Source: an uncultured Acidobacteriia bacterium
GTDB taxonomy: Bacteria; Acidobacteriota; Terriglobia; Bryobacterales; Bryobacteraceae
Direction: 5' to 3'
NCBI GenBank assembly: GCA_903851195.1
Contig: CAINNJ010000027.1
Span: 164,744 to 228,743, forward strand
DNA length: 64,000 nt
In this document: positions 51,652 to 60,102 of the stretch, piece by piece
Layout of the letters: each line of letters opens with the position of its first letter
Position numbering within the stretch: the stretch's first letter is position 1
Made by a program: the position numbers and the translations under genes
Notes under the pieces: generated by a model
Seen by the model: the letters and a program-made list of their open reading frames with translations, nothing else
Told to the model about the DNA's origin: nothing
Databases searched by the model: none

Positions 51652-52941
51652 TCAGGCCGTCGGCCGGGCGCTTTCGAAACCGACCAGATCCAGCAGCGGC
51701 AGGCCGCTTGCCCGCAGCGCGCTCCCCAGTTCCTTGCCCGGCTTCTGCGTAATCACCACATGATCGGCCCAGCCCAGCAGACTCTCAATGTCCGGCTGCA
51801 GCAGACGGCTGATATGCGGAATCGCGTTGAACAGGAAGTTGCGGTTGCTGCCGTGAATGCTCTCCAGCCGGATGTGCGGATCGAAGATCCGGATATCGCG
51901 CCCTTTGCCGATCAGGTGCTCCACCAGATTGACGACCGGGCTCTCCCGCAAATCGTCCGTGTCTTCCTTGAACGCCAGTCCGGCGATGCCGATTTTGACG
52001 TTGCCCAGGTCCAGCGCCGCCTGGATGGCCCGATCGAGATGCGCATCGTTGCTCGGCAGCGCGGCGCAGAGCAGAGGCGTCTTCACGTCCAGCCTGTTGG
52101 CGCGATAGTTGATCGCGCGCAGATCCTTCGGCAGACACGAGCCGCCGAACGCGAAGCCCGGTTTCAGGTAAGCTTTCGAGACATTCAGCTTTTCGTCGCG
52201 ACACAGCGTGTCCATCACTTCGTTGCCGTTCACGCCGAGTTTCTCGCTCAGCGCCCCGATTTCATTGGCGAACGAGATCTTGACGGCATGGAAAGCGTTA
52301 CACGCGTACTTGATCATTTCCGCGGTGCGCAGGGAAACCACGCAACCTTCGACGTCGAGGCTGTCGTACAGCGCCGCCACCAGTTGAGCCGCGGCTTTGT
52401 CGTGCCCGCCCACCACCAGCAGAGACGGAACCAGAAAATCGTTGATCGCCACGCCTTCGCGCAGGAACTCCGGGTTCGACACCACCGCCACCGGCAAACC
52501 GCTGAAGATCGGAATCACCACATCGTCGCAGGTCCCCGGAAAGACCGTGCTGCGAATCGCCACAATCAGTTGCCGGGACCGGCCGGCGACTTCGGCGGCC
52601 ATGCCCTCGCACACGCGCCGCAGCTGATCGAGCCCCAGATTGCCGTTTCGCTCGGAGGGAGTGCCCACGCACACCATGGCGACATCGGCATCGGTCAGGG
52701 CCGCGCGGATATCCGACGTGGCCGAAAGCCGGCCGTCGCTCACCGTATTCTGAATGATTTCTTCGAGTCCGGGTTCATAAAACGGCGCTTTTTTCGCATT
52801 TAAGCTGTCCACTTTATGCGGATCGCTGTCGATTCCGATAACGCGGTGCCCGACGCTCGCGAGGCATGCCGCGGTGACAGCCCCCACATATCCCAAACCG
52901 AATACAGCGATTGTTCTGGGCTCCGAAATCCGTGCGGTCAT
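51652..52941 (-). CDS. Nucleotide-sugar 6-dehydrogenase, AlgD-like (GDP-mannose or UDP-sugar)
   Basis: A 429-residue NAD-dependent oxidising enzyme. The Rossmann motif is TIAVFGLGYVGAVTAACLASVG. The catalytic cysteine is C269 in FGGSCLPKDLRAINYRA; AlgD of Pseudomonas has its cysteine at 268 in a very similar segment, whereas typical UDP-glucose dehydrogenases read GGSCFPKD. FHAVKISFANEIG also matches AlgD. It therefore probably makes GDP-mannuronate, or a UDP-sugar uronate; the substrate is inferred. Convergent with the PhyH-like gene with a 9-base gap. A 204-base divergent gap separates it from gmhA. Confidence 0.83.
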   Translation of the reverse strand: MTARISEPRTIAVFGLGYVGAVTAACLASVGHRVIGIDSDPHKVDSLNAKKAPFYEPGLEEIIQNTVSDGRLSATSDIRAALTDADVAMVCVGTPSERNGNLGLDQLRRVCEGMAAEVAGRSRQLIVAIRSTVFPGTCDDVVIPIFSGLPVAVVSNPEFLREGVAINDFLVPSLLVVGGHDKAAAQLVAALYDSLDVEGCVVSLRTAEMIKYACNAFHAVKISFANEIGALSEKLGVNGNEVMDTLCRDEKLNVSKAYLKPGFAFGGSCLPKDLRAINYRANRLDVKTPLLCAALPSNDAHLDRAIQAALDLGNVKIGIAGLAFKEDTDDLRESPVVNLVEHLIGKGRDIRIFDPHIRLESIHGSNRNFLFNAIPHISRLLQPDIESLLGWADHVVITQKPGKELGSALRASGLPLLDLVGFESARPTA

Positions 52942-53145
52942 ATACCCTCAGCATACCGTAGCGGCGTTTGTAACACGGGCGTTTTGACCCGGCGGCGAGA
53001 CGCGGGAATCCAGCGGACTTTTCTCCTCATTATTTCCGCGCAGGTCCGATAAACCGGCCCCGTTTGCGGTTCCGCGCGCCGCCGCCCCGCCGCCGCCAGG
53101 GAACGTTTGCGACCCGGTGCGACGGCGCGTTAGAATCGATTCAGC

Positions 53146-53739
53146 ATGATGTCGCCCGCCAATACGGTTTTTGCCGTTCCCCCGTCGGAATTTGTTGCGG
53201 CTTATCGCGAATCTCTCTTCAGCGCCATCAATACCGTTGATATCGACGCCGTCGCCGCCGCGATTCAGCTGATGAACGCCGCGCGTGAGGAGGGCCGGAC
53301 CATTTTCGTATGTGGCAACGGCGGCAGCGCTTCCACCGCCTCCCACTTCGCGTGCGACATCGTGAAAGGGGCAAGCCTCGGCCGGTCGAAGCGCTTTCGC
53401 ATCATGGCCCTCACGGATTCGCTGCCCACGCTCACCGCCTACTCGAACGACGTCGGCTACGACTGCGTTTTCGCCGAACAACTGAAGAATTTCGCCGGCC
53501 CGGGCGACCTCGTGATCGCCATCAGCGGTTCCGGCAACTCCCCGAACGTACTGCGCGCGCTGGAATACGCCAATTCGATCGGGTGCAAAACCGTCGCCAT
53601 GACCGGCCGCGACGGCGGCAAACTCGGCCCCCTGGCGGGCGTGCAGATTCGCGTGGCGGAACCTCACATGGGCCGCATCGAGGACGGCCACATGATCGTC
53701 TGCCATATGCTCGCGTACTATTTCATGGAGCAGGCCTGA
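53146..53739 (+). CDS. gmhA: Phosphoheptose isomerase
   Basis: A 197-residue SIS-domain enzyme converting sedoheptulose-7-phosphate to D-glycero-D-manno-heptose-7-phosphate in the cytoplasm. Key segments are FVCGNGGSASTASHFACDIV, SGSGNSPNVLRALEYAN and GRIEDGHMIVCHML, matching GmhA family features; the length fits the family. ATG 53146 or ATG 53149 is the start. It opens the GDP-heptose operon. The end overlaps a 20-bp repeat that repeats the stop codon. Confidence 0.9.
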   Translation: MMSPANTVFAVPPSEFVAAYRESLFSAINTVDIDAVAAAIQLMNAAREEGRTIFVCGNGGSASTASHFACDIVKGASLGRSKRFRIMALTDSLPTLTAYSNDVGYDCVFAEQLKNFAGPGDLVIAISGSGNSPNVLRALEYANSIGCKTVAMTGRDGGKLGPLAGVQIRVAEPHMGRIEDGHMIVCHMLAYYFMEQA

Positions 53740-53779
53740 CCAGGATTGAGCAGGCGTGACCAGGATTGAGCAGGCCTGA
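53728..53779. repeat. 20-bp tandem repeat at the gmhA stop, 2.6 copies
   Basis: GAGCAGGCCTGACCAGGATT at 53728-53747, a copy with one change at 53748-53767, and a 12-base third copy. Each unit holds EQA-stop, and the 20-base period shifts frame, so TGA codons at 53737, 53757 and 53777 fall in all three frames. The upstream copy contains the real gmhA stop. Confidence 0.92.
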
Positions 53780-53827
53780 TCGGCCCCGCTTCTCCTCTCC
53801 GTTCCTTTCTCCCGCAGACACATTTCT

Positions 53828-54793
53828 ATGGCTCACATTCTGATTACTGGTGCCGCCGGTTTTATCGGCAGCCATCTGACCGACCGCTTTCTCGCCGAGG
53901 GCCACCGGGTTACCGGCATCGATAACTTTGTCCGCGGCGTGCGGGCGAATCTGGCCGACGCGCTTTCCCACCCGAAGTTCCGCCTCCTTGAGGCCAATCT
54001 GGCGGACGGCGCCGAAGCGCAAAGCTCTTTTGAAGAGGCCAGCCGGACCGAACCCGTCTCCGAGGTCTGGCACATGGCGGCGAATTCCGATATCGGAGCC
54101 GGCATTGCCGATCCCCAGGTCGACCTCCGCGATACGTTCCTGACTTCCTTTCATACGCTGACCCGGATGCGCGCGCTCGGAATCCCGCAGCTCGCGTTCG
54201 CGTCTTCGTCGGCCATCTACGGCGCGCACAAAGACACCATTCACGAAGATCTTGGGCCCCTGCAGCCGATCTCCAACTACGGGGCCATGAAACTGGCTTC
54301 CGAAGGACTCATCAGCGCGGCGGTCGAGACCTTTCTCTCCCGCGCGTATATTTTTCGCTTCCCCAACGTGATCGGCAGCCGCGCCACGCACGGCGTCATC
54401 TACGATCTGCTGCACAAACTCCGCAAATCCGGCGCGGAACTGGAAGTTCTGGGCGATGGTTCGCAGCTCAAACCATATCTGCACGTCAGCGAACTCATCG
54501 ACGCCATGCGATTTATTGCCGGCCACGCGGCGGAGCGCCTGAACTGCTTCAATATCGCCGGCGCCGGCGACGGCGCCACGGTTCGCTTCATTGCGGAACA
54601 GGTCGTCGCCGTCGCTTCCCCGGACTCGCCCATCCGCTACACCGGCGGAAATCGCGGCTGGGTTGGCGACGTTCCGACTTACAGTTACTCCACCCGGAAA
54701 CTGGCCAGCCTGGGCTGGACTCCCTCGATGACGTCGGAACAGGCGGTTCGGAAAGCCTGTCAGGAAATCTATCTGGAAGTATGCAAGCCGTAA
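53828..54793 (+). CDS. NAD-dependent sugar epimerase/dehydratase (extended SDR)
   Basis: A 321-residue extended short-chain dehydrogenase. NAD-binding motif ILITGAAGFIGSHLTDRFL, the catalytic Ser in FASSSAIYG and Y-x3-K in SNYGAMKLASEG. It probably acts on the nucleotide sugar made here, such as GDP-heptose or a UDP-sugar, but whether as a 4-epimerase or dehydratase is unknown; it lies between gmhA and the hddC-gmhB fusion, as epimerase genes do in heptose loci. The start ATG at 53828; the next gene begins 13 bases inside its end. Confidence 0.85.
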   Translation: MAHILITGAAGFIGSHLTDRFLAEGHRVTGIDNFVRGVRANLADALSHPKFRLLEANLADGAEAQSSFEEASRTEPVSEVWHMAANSDIGAGIADPQVDLRDTFLTSFHTLTRMRALGIPQLAFASSSAIYGAHKDTIHEDLGPLQPISNYGAMKLASEGLISAAVETFLSRAYIFRFPNVIGSRATHGVIYDLLHKLRKSGAELEVLGDGSQLKPYLHVSELIDAMRFIAGHAAERLNCFNIAGAGDGATVRFIAEQVVAVASPDSPIRYTGGNRGWVGDVPTYSYSTRKLASLGWTPSMTSEQAVRKACQEIYLEVCKP

Positions 54794-56091
54794 TCCTGGC
54801 CGGAGGCAAGGGGACCAGGCTGCGGGATCGTCTCGGCGATCTCCCCAAGCCCATGGTGGATCTAGCCGGAAAGCCTCTTCTCGAACACCAGATCGACCTG
54901 CTTCGCACGCACGGCTTCACCGACGTCGTGCTGCTTCTCGGTCATAATCCCGATTCGATCCGGAATTATTTCGGCGATGGTTCGCGCTTCGGCGTTTCCA
55001 TCCGGCATATCGTTGAAGATGAACCCCTCGGGTCCGCCGGCGCCGTCCTCGCCGCGCTCGACGCCCTCGACGAAACGTTCCTGCTGGTCTACGGCGACAC
55101 CATGCTGAACGTCGATCTGCAGCGCTTTTGGACCGCGCACGCCGCCAGCGGAGCGGCCGCTTCGCTTCTCATTCACCCGAACGATCATCCCTTCGATTCC
55201 GATCTGGTGGAAATCGACCCCGCTGGCAACGTCGTGGCCTTTCACGCGGTCCCGCACCCCCCGGATCGCTATTACGCCAATCTCGTGAACGCGGCTCTCT
55301 ACATGATCCGCAAAGATGCCCTCGCTCCCTGGCGCGACGCTGCGGCCCCTCTCGATTTCGCGCGGGATCTTTTCCCTCGCATGCTGCAGGCAGGCCAGCG
55401 CCTCTACGGCTATCGCAGCCGGGAATACATCAAGGACGCCGGCACCCCGAAGCGCCTCGATCACGTGATCGCCGATTATCTCTCCGGCCGCATCGGCCGC
55501 AGCTCGGCAGCCACCCCCGCGCCCGCCGTCTTCATCGACCGCGACGGCACCATCAACGAGGAAGTGAACCGCGTCAGCGAGCCCGGCGCCTTCCGGATTC
55601 TGCCCGGCGCCGCCGAGGGAATCCGAAAACTGAATCGGACCGGCCTCGTCGTTGTCGTCGTCACCAATCAGCCGGTAATTGCCCGTGGCGACTGCACCGA
55701 GGCCGGACTGCGCGAAATTCACGACAAAATGGAAAGCGGATTAGGCGACGCGGGCGCTTTCGTGGACGCCATTTATTACTGTCCGCACCATCCCGACAAG
55801 GGCTTCGCCGGCGAGCGGCCCGAACTGAAAATCCGCTGCGACTGCCGCAAACCGGCCATTGGTCTCGTCACCCAGGCCTGCCGCGACCTCAACCTCGATC
55901 CGGCCCGTTCCTGGTTCGTGGGAGATTCCGAGACGGACCTTCTCACGGCCCGAAACGCCGGACTTCCCTTCGTCCTCGTCGACACCGGCCACGCGGGCCG
56001 CGGCGCGATGCAGGCCGGAGTTCCCGAATTCGTGGCCGCTTCGGTGAGTGAAGCCGCCGATTTTATCCTTGGCCGACGGAGTCCGCAATGA
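54781..56091 (+). CDS. Fused heptose-1-phosphate guanylyltransferase (HddC) and heptose bisphosphate phosphatase (GmhB)
   Basis: A 436-residue two-domain enzyme. Residues 1-240 form a nucleotidyltransferase domain (MQAVILAGGKGTRLR, LPKPMVDLAGKPLLEHQ, LLVYGDTMLNV, EYIKDAGTPKRLDHV), fitting HddC-type heptose-1-phosphate guanylyltransferases. Residues ~250-436 form a HAD phosphatase with D253-x-D255-GT, VVVVTNQPVIARG, zinc-binding CPHH and CDCRKP, and VGDSETDLLTARNAG, typical of GmhB. In the pathway GmhB removes the 7-phosphate before HddC adds GMP, so the fusion covers two consecutive steps. The start overlaps the epimerase gene by 13 bases, and its end overlaps hddA by four bases. Confidence 0.88.
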   Translation: MQAVILAGGKGTRLRDRLGDLPKPMVDLAGKPLLEHQIDLLRTHGFTDVVLLLGHNPDSIRNYFGDGSRFGVSIRHIVEDEPLGSAGAVLAALDALDETFLLVYGDTMLNVDLQRFWTAHAASGAAASLLIHPNDHPFDSDLVEIDPAGNVVAFHAVPHPPDRYYANLVNAALYMIRKDALAPWRDAAAPLDFARDLFPRMLQAGQRLYGYRSREYIKDAGTPKRLDHVIADYLSGRIGRSSAATPAPAVFIDRDGTINEEVNRVSEPGAFRILPGAAEGIRKLNRTGLVVVVVTNQPVIARGDCTEAGLREIHDKMESGLGDAGAFVDAIYYCPHHPDKGFAGERPELKIRCDCRKPAIGLVTQACRDLNLDPARSWFVGDSETDLLTARNAGLPFVLVDTGHAGRGAMQAGVPEFVAASVSEAADFILGRRSPQ

Positions 56092-57071
56092 TCATCAGTC
56101 AGACCCCCCTGCGCATGAGTTTCGCCGGAGGCGGCAGCGATTTGCCCGCCTTTTACCGGAAATACGGCGGAGCCGTGGTCAGCACCGCCATCGACAAGTT
56201 CATTTACGTTGGCGTTAACAGAAAATTCGACCGCTCCATCCGCATCAGCTATTCGAAAACCGAAGAGGTGGCCACCGTCGATCAGATCGAGCATCAGCTC
56301 GTGCGCGAAGCGCTCCGCATGCTCTCGATCGCGGGCGGCATCGAAATTACCTCCATCGCGGACATTCCCTCCCGTGGCACCGGTCTCGGCTCGTCCAGTT
56401 CCTTTTCCGTCGGCCTGCTGCACGCTCTCCATGCCTGGCGCAGCGAATACGTCTCGCGCGAGACCCTCGGCGACGAAAGCTGCCGGCTCGAACTGGAGCG
56501 CTGCGGCCAGCGCATCGGCAAACAGGACCAGTACGCCGCGGCCTACGGCGGCTTCAATTTCATCGAGTTTCACCAGGACGACACAGTGAGCGTTTCGCCC
56601 GTCATCTGCGAAGTCGCCATGGTGGAAGAACTGAACAGGTGGCTGATGATGTTCTACACCGGCCTCACGCGCAGCGCCAGCGCCATTCTGGATAACCAGA
56701 CGACCGCGATGGAAAACGATGGCGCGAAGCAGGAAATCGTCGTTTCCATGGTCCGGCTCGCGCACCAGCTTCGAGACGAACTGCACCGCAACCGCCTGCA
56801 GTCGTTCGGAGATATTCTGCACGAAAACTGGGTTCTGAAGAAGCGGCTCTCGAACGATATCAGCAGTTCTGTGATCGACGATGTCTATGACGCCGCGCGG
56901 GAACAGGGTGCCACCGGGGGCAAACTGCTGGGCGCCGGCGCGGGTGGTTTTCTCGTCTTCTTCGTCCCGCCGCACCGCCAGGCCGCCGTCCGCGAAGCGC
57001 TCTCCGGCCTGCGCGAAGTCCCTTTCCGCTTTGAACGCCGCGGAAGCCGGATCACCCTCTTCCAGAGTTAG
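56088..57071 (+). CDS. hddA: D-glycero-alpha-D-manno-heptose-7-phosphate kinase
   Basis: A 327-residue GHMP-family kinase. Motifs: TPLRMSFAGGGSDLPAFY, IPSRGTGLGSSSSFSVGLLHAL (ATP-binding loop) and ATGGKLLGAGAGGFLVFF. Together with GmhA, GmhB and HddC it phosphorylates heptose-7-phosphate at C1 (alpha) for GDP-activated heptose. Coupled to the upstream fusion gene via ATGA. The convergent GT4 gene ends 15 bases away. Confidence 0.9.
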   Translation: MIISQTPLRMSFAGGGSDLPAFYRKYGGAVVSTAIDKFIYVGVNRKFDRSIRISYSKTEEVATVDQIEHQLVREALRMLSIAGGIEITSIADIPSRGTGLGSSSSFSVGLLHALHAWRSEYVSRETLGDESCRLELERCGQRIGKQDQYAAAYGGFNFIEFHQDDTVSVSPVICEVAMVEELNRWLMMFYTGLTRSASAILDNQTTAMENDGAKQEIVVSMVRLAHQLRDELHRNRLQSFGDILHENWVLKKRLSNDISSSVIDDVYDAAREQGATGGKLLGAGAGGFLVFFVPPHRQAAVREALSGLREVPFRFERRGSRITLFQS

Positions 57072-57086
57072 GCGGTCGGCACAAAC

Positions 57087-58283
57087 TTACTTTACGTACT
57101 CCTGGAAAATCGACGCCAGAGCCGCCGCGTTCTTCTCCAGCTCAAACCGGTCCGCAATCCGTTCTCGCCCCTGTTCGGCGATGCGGCGCCGCAGTCCCTC
57201 ATCGTCCATCAGCCGCGCCAGGGCTCCGGCAAAAGCCTCCACGTCGCCAGCCGGCGCCAGCAGCCCGTCAATCCCGTCCCGGATCAGTTCCGGCACGCCG
57301 TTGATCCATGTGGCGACACACGGAATCCCCCCCGCCATGGCTTCCATCAGAACGCCCGGCAAGCCTTCCGCGAAACTCGCCAGCGCGAACACATCCGCCT
57401 GACGATAGAGGCCATCCAGTTTTTCCTGCGGCGTGAAGCCATGGAACACCACGTTCCGCCGAACCCCCAGACTGTCGACGTGCTCCTCCAGGCTCTGCCG
57501 GTCCGGCCCGCCGCCCACCACGTGCAGCAGGACCTCGCGCCCTTCCCGCGCCAGTTTCGCGACCGCCGAAATCAGTACATGCTGCGCCTTGACCCGCGCC
57601 AGCCGGCCGACGCAGATAATCTCGAAAGGCTGCGGATTCGCCCGAAAAGGACGCGGCGGGAACAGCCTGGTATCCACCGCCATATAGGCGACCCGGATTT
57701 TTCCCCAGTGTTCGAACGTGCAGCACTCCAGCAACTGGCTGCGGGCGTAAGAGCTGATCGCGCGAACCCACGTGCACGCTTCGATCTTCTCCCGCATCCG
57801 GAAGCTCCTGACATCCCGGAACTCGTCCGGCCCGTGAATTGAAACGGAAATGTCGATCGGGAAGATCTTCTTCGCGATCAGTCCGATCGTCGAGGAGTAA
57901 TGGATATGCAGATGGCGCAGCCCGTTCCGTTCCATCCAGTCGCCCACCATCACCGCTTCGACGAAATACGCGGAATAGCTGAAAATCCCGCGCAAACCGC
58001 CCAGCCGCAGCGCGTGGAAGTACCCGGCGGCCAGGGACACCGGCCTCCGGAGCAGCGTTCGCCAGACGCCGGCGATGGCGCCGCGCGGCCCCTGCGGAAT
58101 GATGAAATGCGTTCTGGCTGCCTCATCCCGCTCTTCTTCCGACAGATCCCCGACAGGCCGGTCCGGCGCCCGCACCGAAATCGTGCTGATCCCGAAATGC
58201 TTCCGCAATTCCCGGATTTCCCGAAGTATCACGGCGTGATTAATAGCTGGATGCTGCGCGACCAGAAACGCAATCGGTGTCAT
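57087..58283 (-). CDS. GT4-family (WcaL-like) glycosyltransferase
   Basis: A 398-residue GT-B enzyme, sister of the gene at 47952-49304. IAFLVAQHPAINHAVILREIREL, HGPDEFRDVRSFRMREKIEA, IICVGRLARVKAQHVLISAV and FALASFAEGLPGVLMEAMAGGIPCVATWINGVPELI match it closely. It ends ASIFQEYVK without the tail seen in the sister. No signal peptide; acts on the cytoplasmic membrane face. Starts at ATG 58283. Confidence 0.87.
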   Translation of the reverse strand: MTPIAFLVAQHPAINHAVILREIRELRKHFGISTISVRAPDRPVGDLSEEERDEAARTHFIIPQGPRGAIAGVWRTLLRRPVSLAAGYFHALRLGGLRGIFSYSAYFVEAVMVGDWMERNGLRHLHIHYSSTIGLIAKKIFPIDISVSIHGPDEFRDVRSFRMREKIEACTWVRAISSYARSQLLECCTFEHWGKIRVAYMAVDTRLFPPRPFRANPQPFEIICVGRLARVKAQHVLISAVAKLAREGREVLLHVVGGGPDRQSLEEHVDSLGVRRNVVFHGFTPQEKLDGLYRQADVFALASFAEGLPGVLMEAMAGGIPCVATWINGVPELIRDGIDGLLAPAGDVEAFAGALARLMDDEGLRRRIAEQGRERIADRFELEKNAAALASIFQEYVK

Positions 58284-58691
58284 TTACAATTGGGTGTCGT
58301 TTGGAATCGGGCGTCGTCGGTTCTCATCGGATCGTGGCGCGCCGCGCCCGCCGCTCCGGACCAACCGTCTATTCTGCCACAGCCATGCCCTTCCGGTCCG
58401 GTCGCGAAGCGAACGGGTTTCTCCGCCCGGTTCGGAACGGCCGGCGCCGCCCTGGTTCCGCTTCCTCCCTCCCGGAATTCCGTCTTTTCCGTGATTTTTT
58501 TCTTTACAAATTCCGAATTCCGTGATTTTTGTCTCTTCTAATTCCGCACTTCCCGGAAAATTGCCGCATTCGGGTATATCGGAAATCGCGATGACCGGAC
58601 ATGTTAAACTCAGGGCATCGTATGGTCCGAATCGCTGCCCGCAGCCGTTTTGCGCCCGTTAGCGGCTGCTCCGCCGAAACGTTCTGAACCG
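58284..58691. other. 408-base divergent gap upstream of the sugar transferase
   Basis: It holds a 13-bp direct repeat (TTCCGTGATTTTT, 58487-58499 and 58518-58530, 31 bp apart) in an AT-rich island at about 58485-58540. No tRNA or clear terminator. The repeat lies 160-205 bases before the sugar transferase start and suits a regulator-binding site. Confidence 0.45.
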
Positions 58692-60095
58692 ATGCTCAGA
58701 ATTTTCAAAATTGTCGTTCCCAAGAGCATCGTGACGCTTCTCGTCAGTGAAGCCGCCATTCTCTACGGGTGCTACGCGGCGGGTGTTTTCCTGGCCGAAC
58801 AACTCGTGGAAGGGCCCGCTTTCAGCCGCTTCTTCTTATTTGACGACCACGGCTTTTTCCGCCTGGCGTTCGTCACCGCCACCATCATGTTCGGGCTTTA
58901 CCTGAACGATCTTTACGAAAACTTCCATATTCATTCGAAAGTTGAAATCATTCAGCAGGTCTGTCTCGCGGTCGGAGTCGCCTTTCTGACCCAGGCCCTC
59001 ATGAGTTACGGCGTCAGCGGCTGGATCGTGCCTCGCTACTCCATGATTCTCGGCAGTTTGCTCGTGCTGCTGGTGATCCCCCCCTGGCGGCTGTTCTATT
59101 CCACTTCTCTGTTTCGAGCTATCGGAGCCGAACGCGTTCTCTTCATCGGCTCCTCTCCGCTTCTCCGCGAGATCGCCGACCGGCTCAGTCAAAGGACCGC
59201 TTTCGGCCTCCAGGTCATTGGCTTCCTCGACGACGATCCCGAAAGCGCCAGTCAGCTGCCCGGGATCCCCAGGCTTGGCACTCTCGCCGACCTGCAGAAA
59301 GTCATGGAACGGAAACCGGACCGCATCGTGGTGGGACTTTCCGACCTGCGGAATCAGTTGCCGATTCAGGAACTGCTCCTCCTGCGGTTTGCCGGCGTGC
59401 GCATCCAGCATGCCGCCCAGCTCTACGAAACCGCTTTCGGTCGCGTTTGTACCCGCGAGTTCCGTCCCAGCGATCTTATTTTTTCCTCCGAACTCGGCCC
59501 GCGTCTGGGCAGCGTGTCTCTCCAGACGGTTTATTGCACCGTGTTCGCGGCCATTCTCCTGGTTCTCGCCGCTCCCATCATGCTTCTGGTGGCCATCGCC
59601 GTCCGCCTCACGTCGCCGGGTCCCGTGCTCTTCCGGCAGACCCGCGTGGGCAAGGCCGACCGCAACTTCACCGTTTACAAGTTTCGCTCCATGCGTGCCG
59701 ACGCCGAAAAAGGCACCGGCGCGGTCTGGGCCACCCGGAACGACCCCCGCATTACCCCCCTCGGCAAATTCCTCCGCAAGAGCCGGCTCGATGAACTGCC
59801 CCAGCTCTACAACGTGCTGATCGGCGAAATGGCCATCGCGGGCCCTCGCCCCGAGCGGCCCGAATTCGTTAAAACGCTCGCCGAAAAAATCCCGTATTAC
59901 CAGCAGCGGCATTGCGTGAAACCCGGCATCACAGGCTGGGCGCAGATCAATTACAAATACGGCGATACGTTTGAAGATACCGTCAACAAACTGGAATACG
60001 ATCTCTACTACATCAAGAACGTGTCCATCTCGCTCGACGCCTACATCTTCTTTCACACCATCAAAACCATGCTGCTCTCCCGCGGCGCTCAGTAA
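58692..60095 (+). CDS. Polyprenyl-phosphate sugar-1-phosphate transferase (initiating)
   Basis: A 467-residue membrane protein. Several N-terminal membrane segments (FRLAFVTATIMFGLYL, SMILGSLLVLLVIPPW), a CoA-binding-like Rossmann region (AERVLFIGSSPLLREIADRL), then the catalytic bacterial sugar transferase domain (LLVAIAVRLTSPGPVLFRQTRVGKADRNF, FRSMRADAEKG, LDELPQLYNVLIGEMAIAGPRPERPEF, GITGWAQINYKYGD). It transfers a sugar-1-phosphate to undecaprenyl phosphate to start the repeat unit. ATG 58692; a TTG at 58650 is possible. Seven bases before the ArnT-like gene. Confidence 0.9.
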   Translation: MLRIFKIVVPKSIVTLLVSEAAILYGCYAAGVFLAEQLVEGPAFSRFFLFDDHGFFRLAFVTATIMFGLYLNDLYENFHIHSKVEIIQQVCLAVGVAFLTQALMSYGVSGWIVPRYSMILGSLLVLLVIPPWRLFYSTSLFRAIGAERVLFIGSSPLLREIADRLSQRTAFGLQVIGFLDDDPESASQLPGIPRLGTLADLQKVMERKPDRIVVGLSDLRNQLPIQELLLLRFAGVRIQHAAQLYETAFGRVCTREFRPSDLIFSSELGPRLGSVSLQTVYCTVFAAILLVLAAPIMLLVAIAVRLTSPGPVLFRQTRVGKADRNFTVYKFRSMRADAEKGTGAVWATRNDPRITPLGKFLRKSRLDELPQLYNVLIGEMAIAGPRPERPEFVKTLAEKIPYYQQRHCVKPGITGWAQINYKYGDTFEDTVNKLEYDLYYIKNVSISLDAYIFFHTIKTMLLSRGAQ

Positions 60096-60102
60096 CTGAG
60101 AC

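Noticed and set aside
52942-53145. Short open frame upstream of gmhA (from about 52816)
   Set aside because: It is mainly antisense to the dehydrogenase N terminus and has no ribosome-binding site or recognisable domain.
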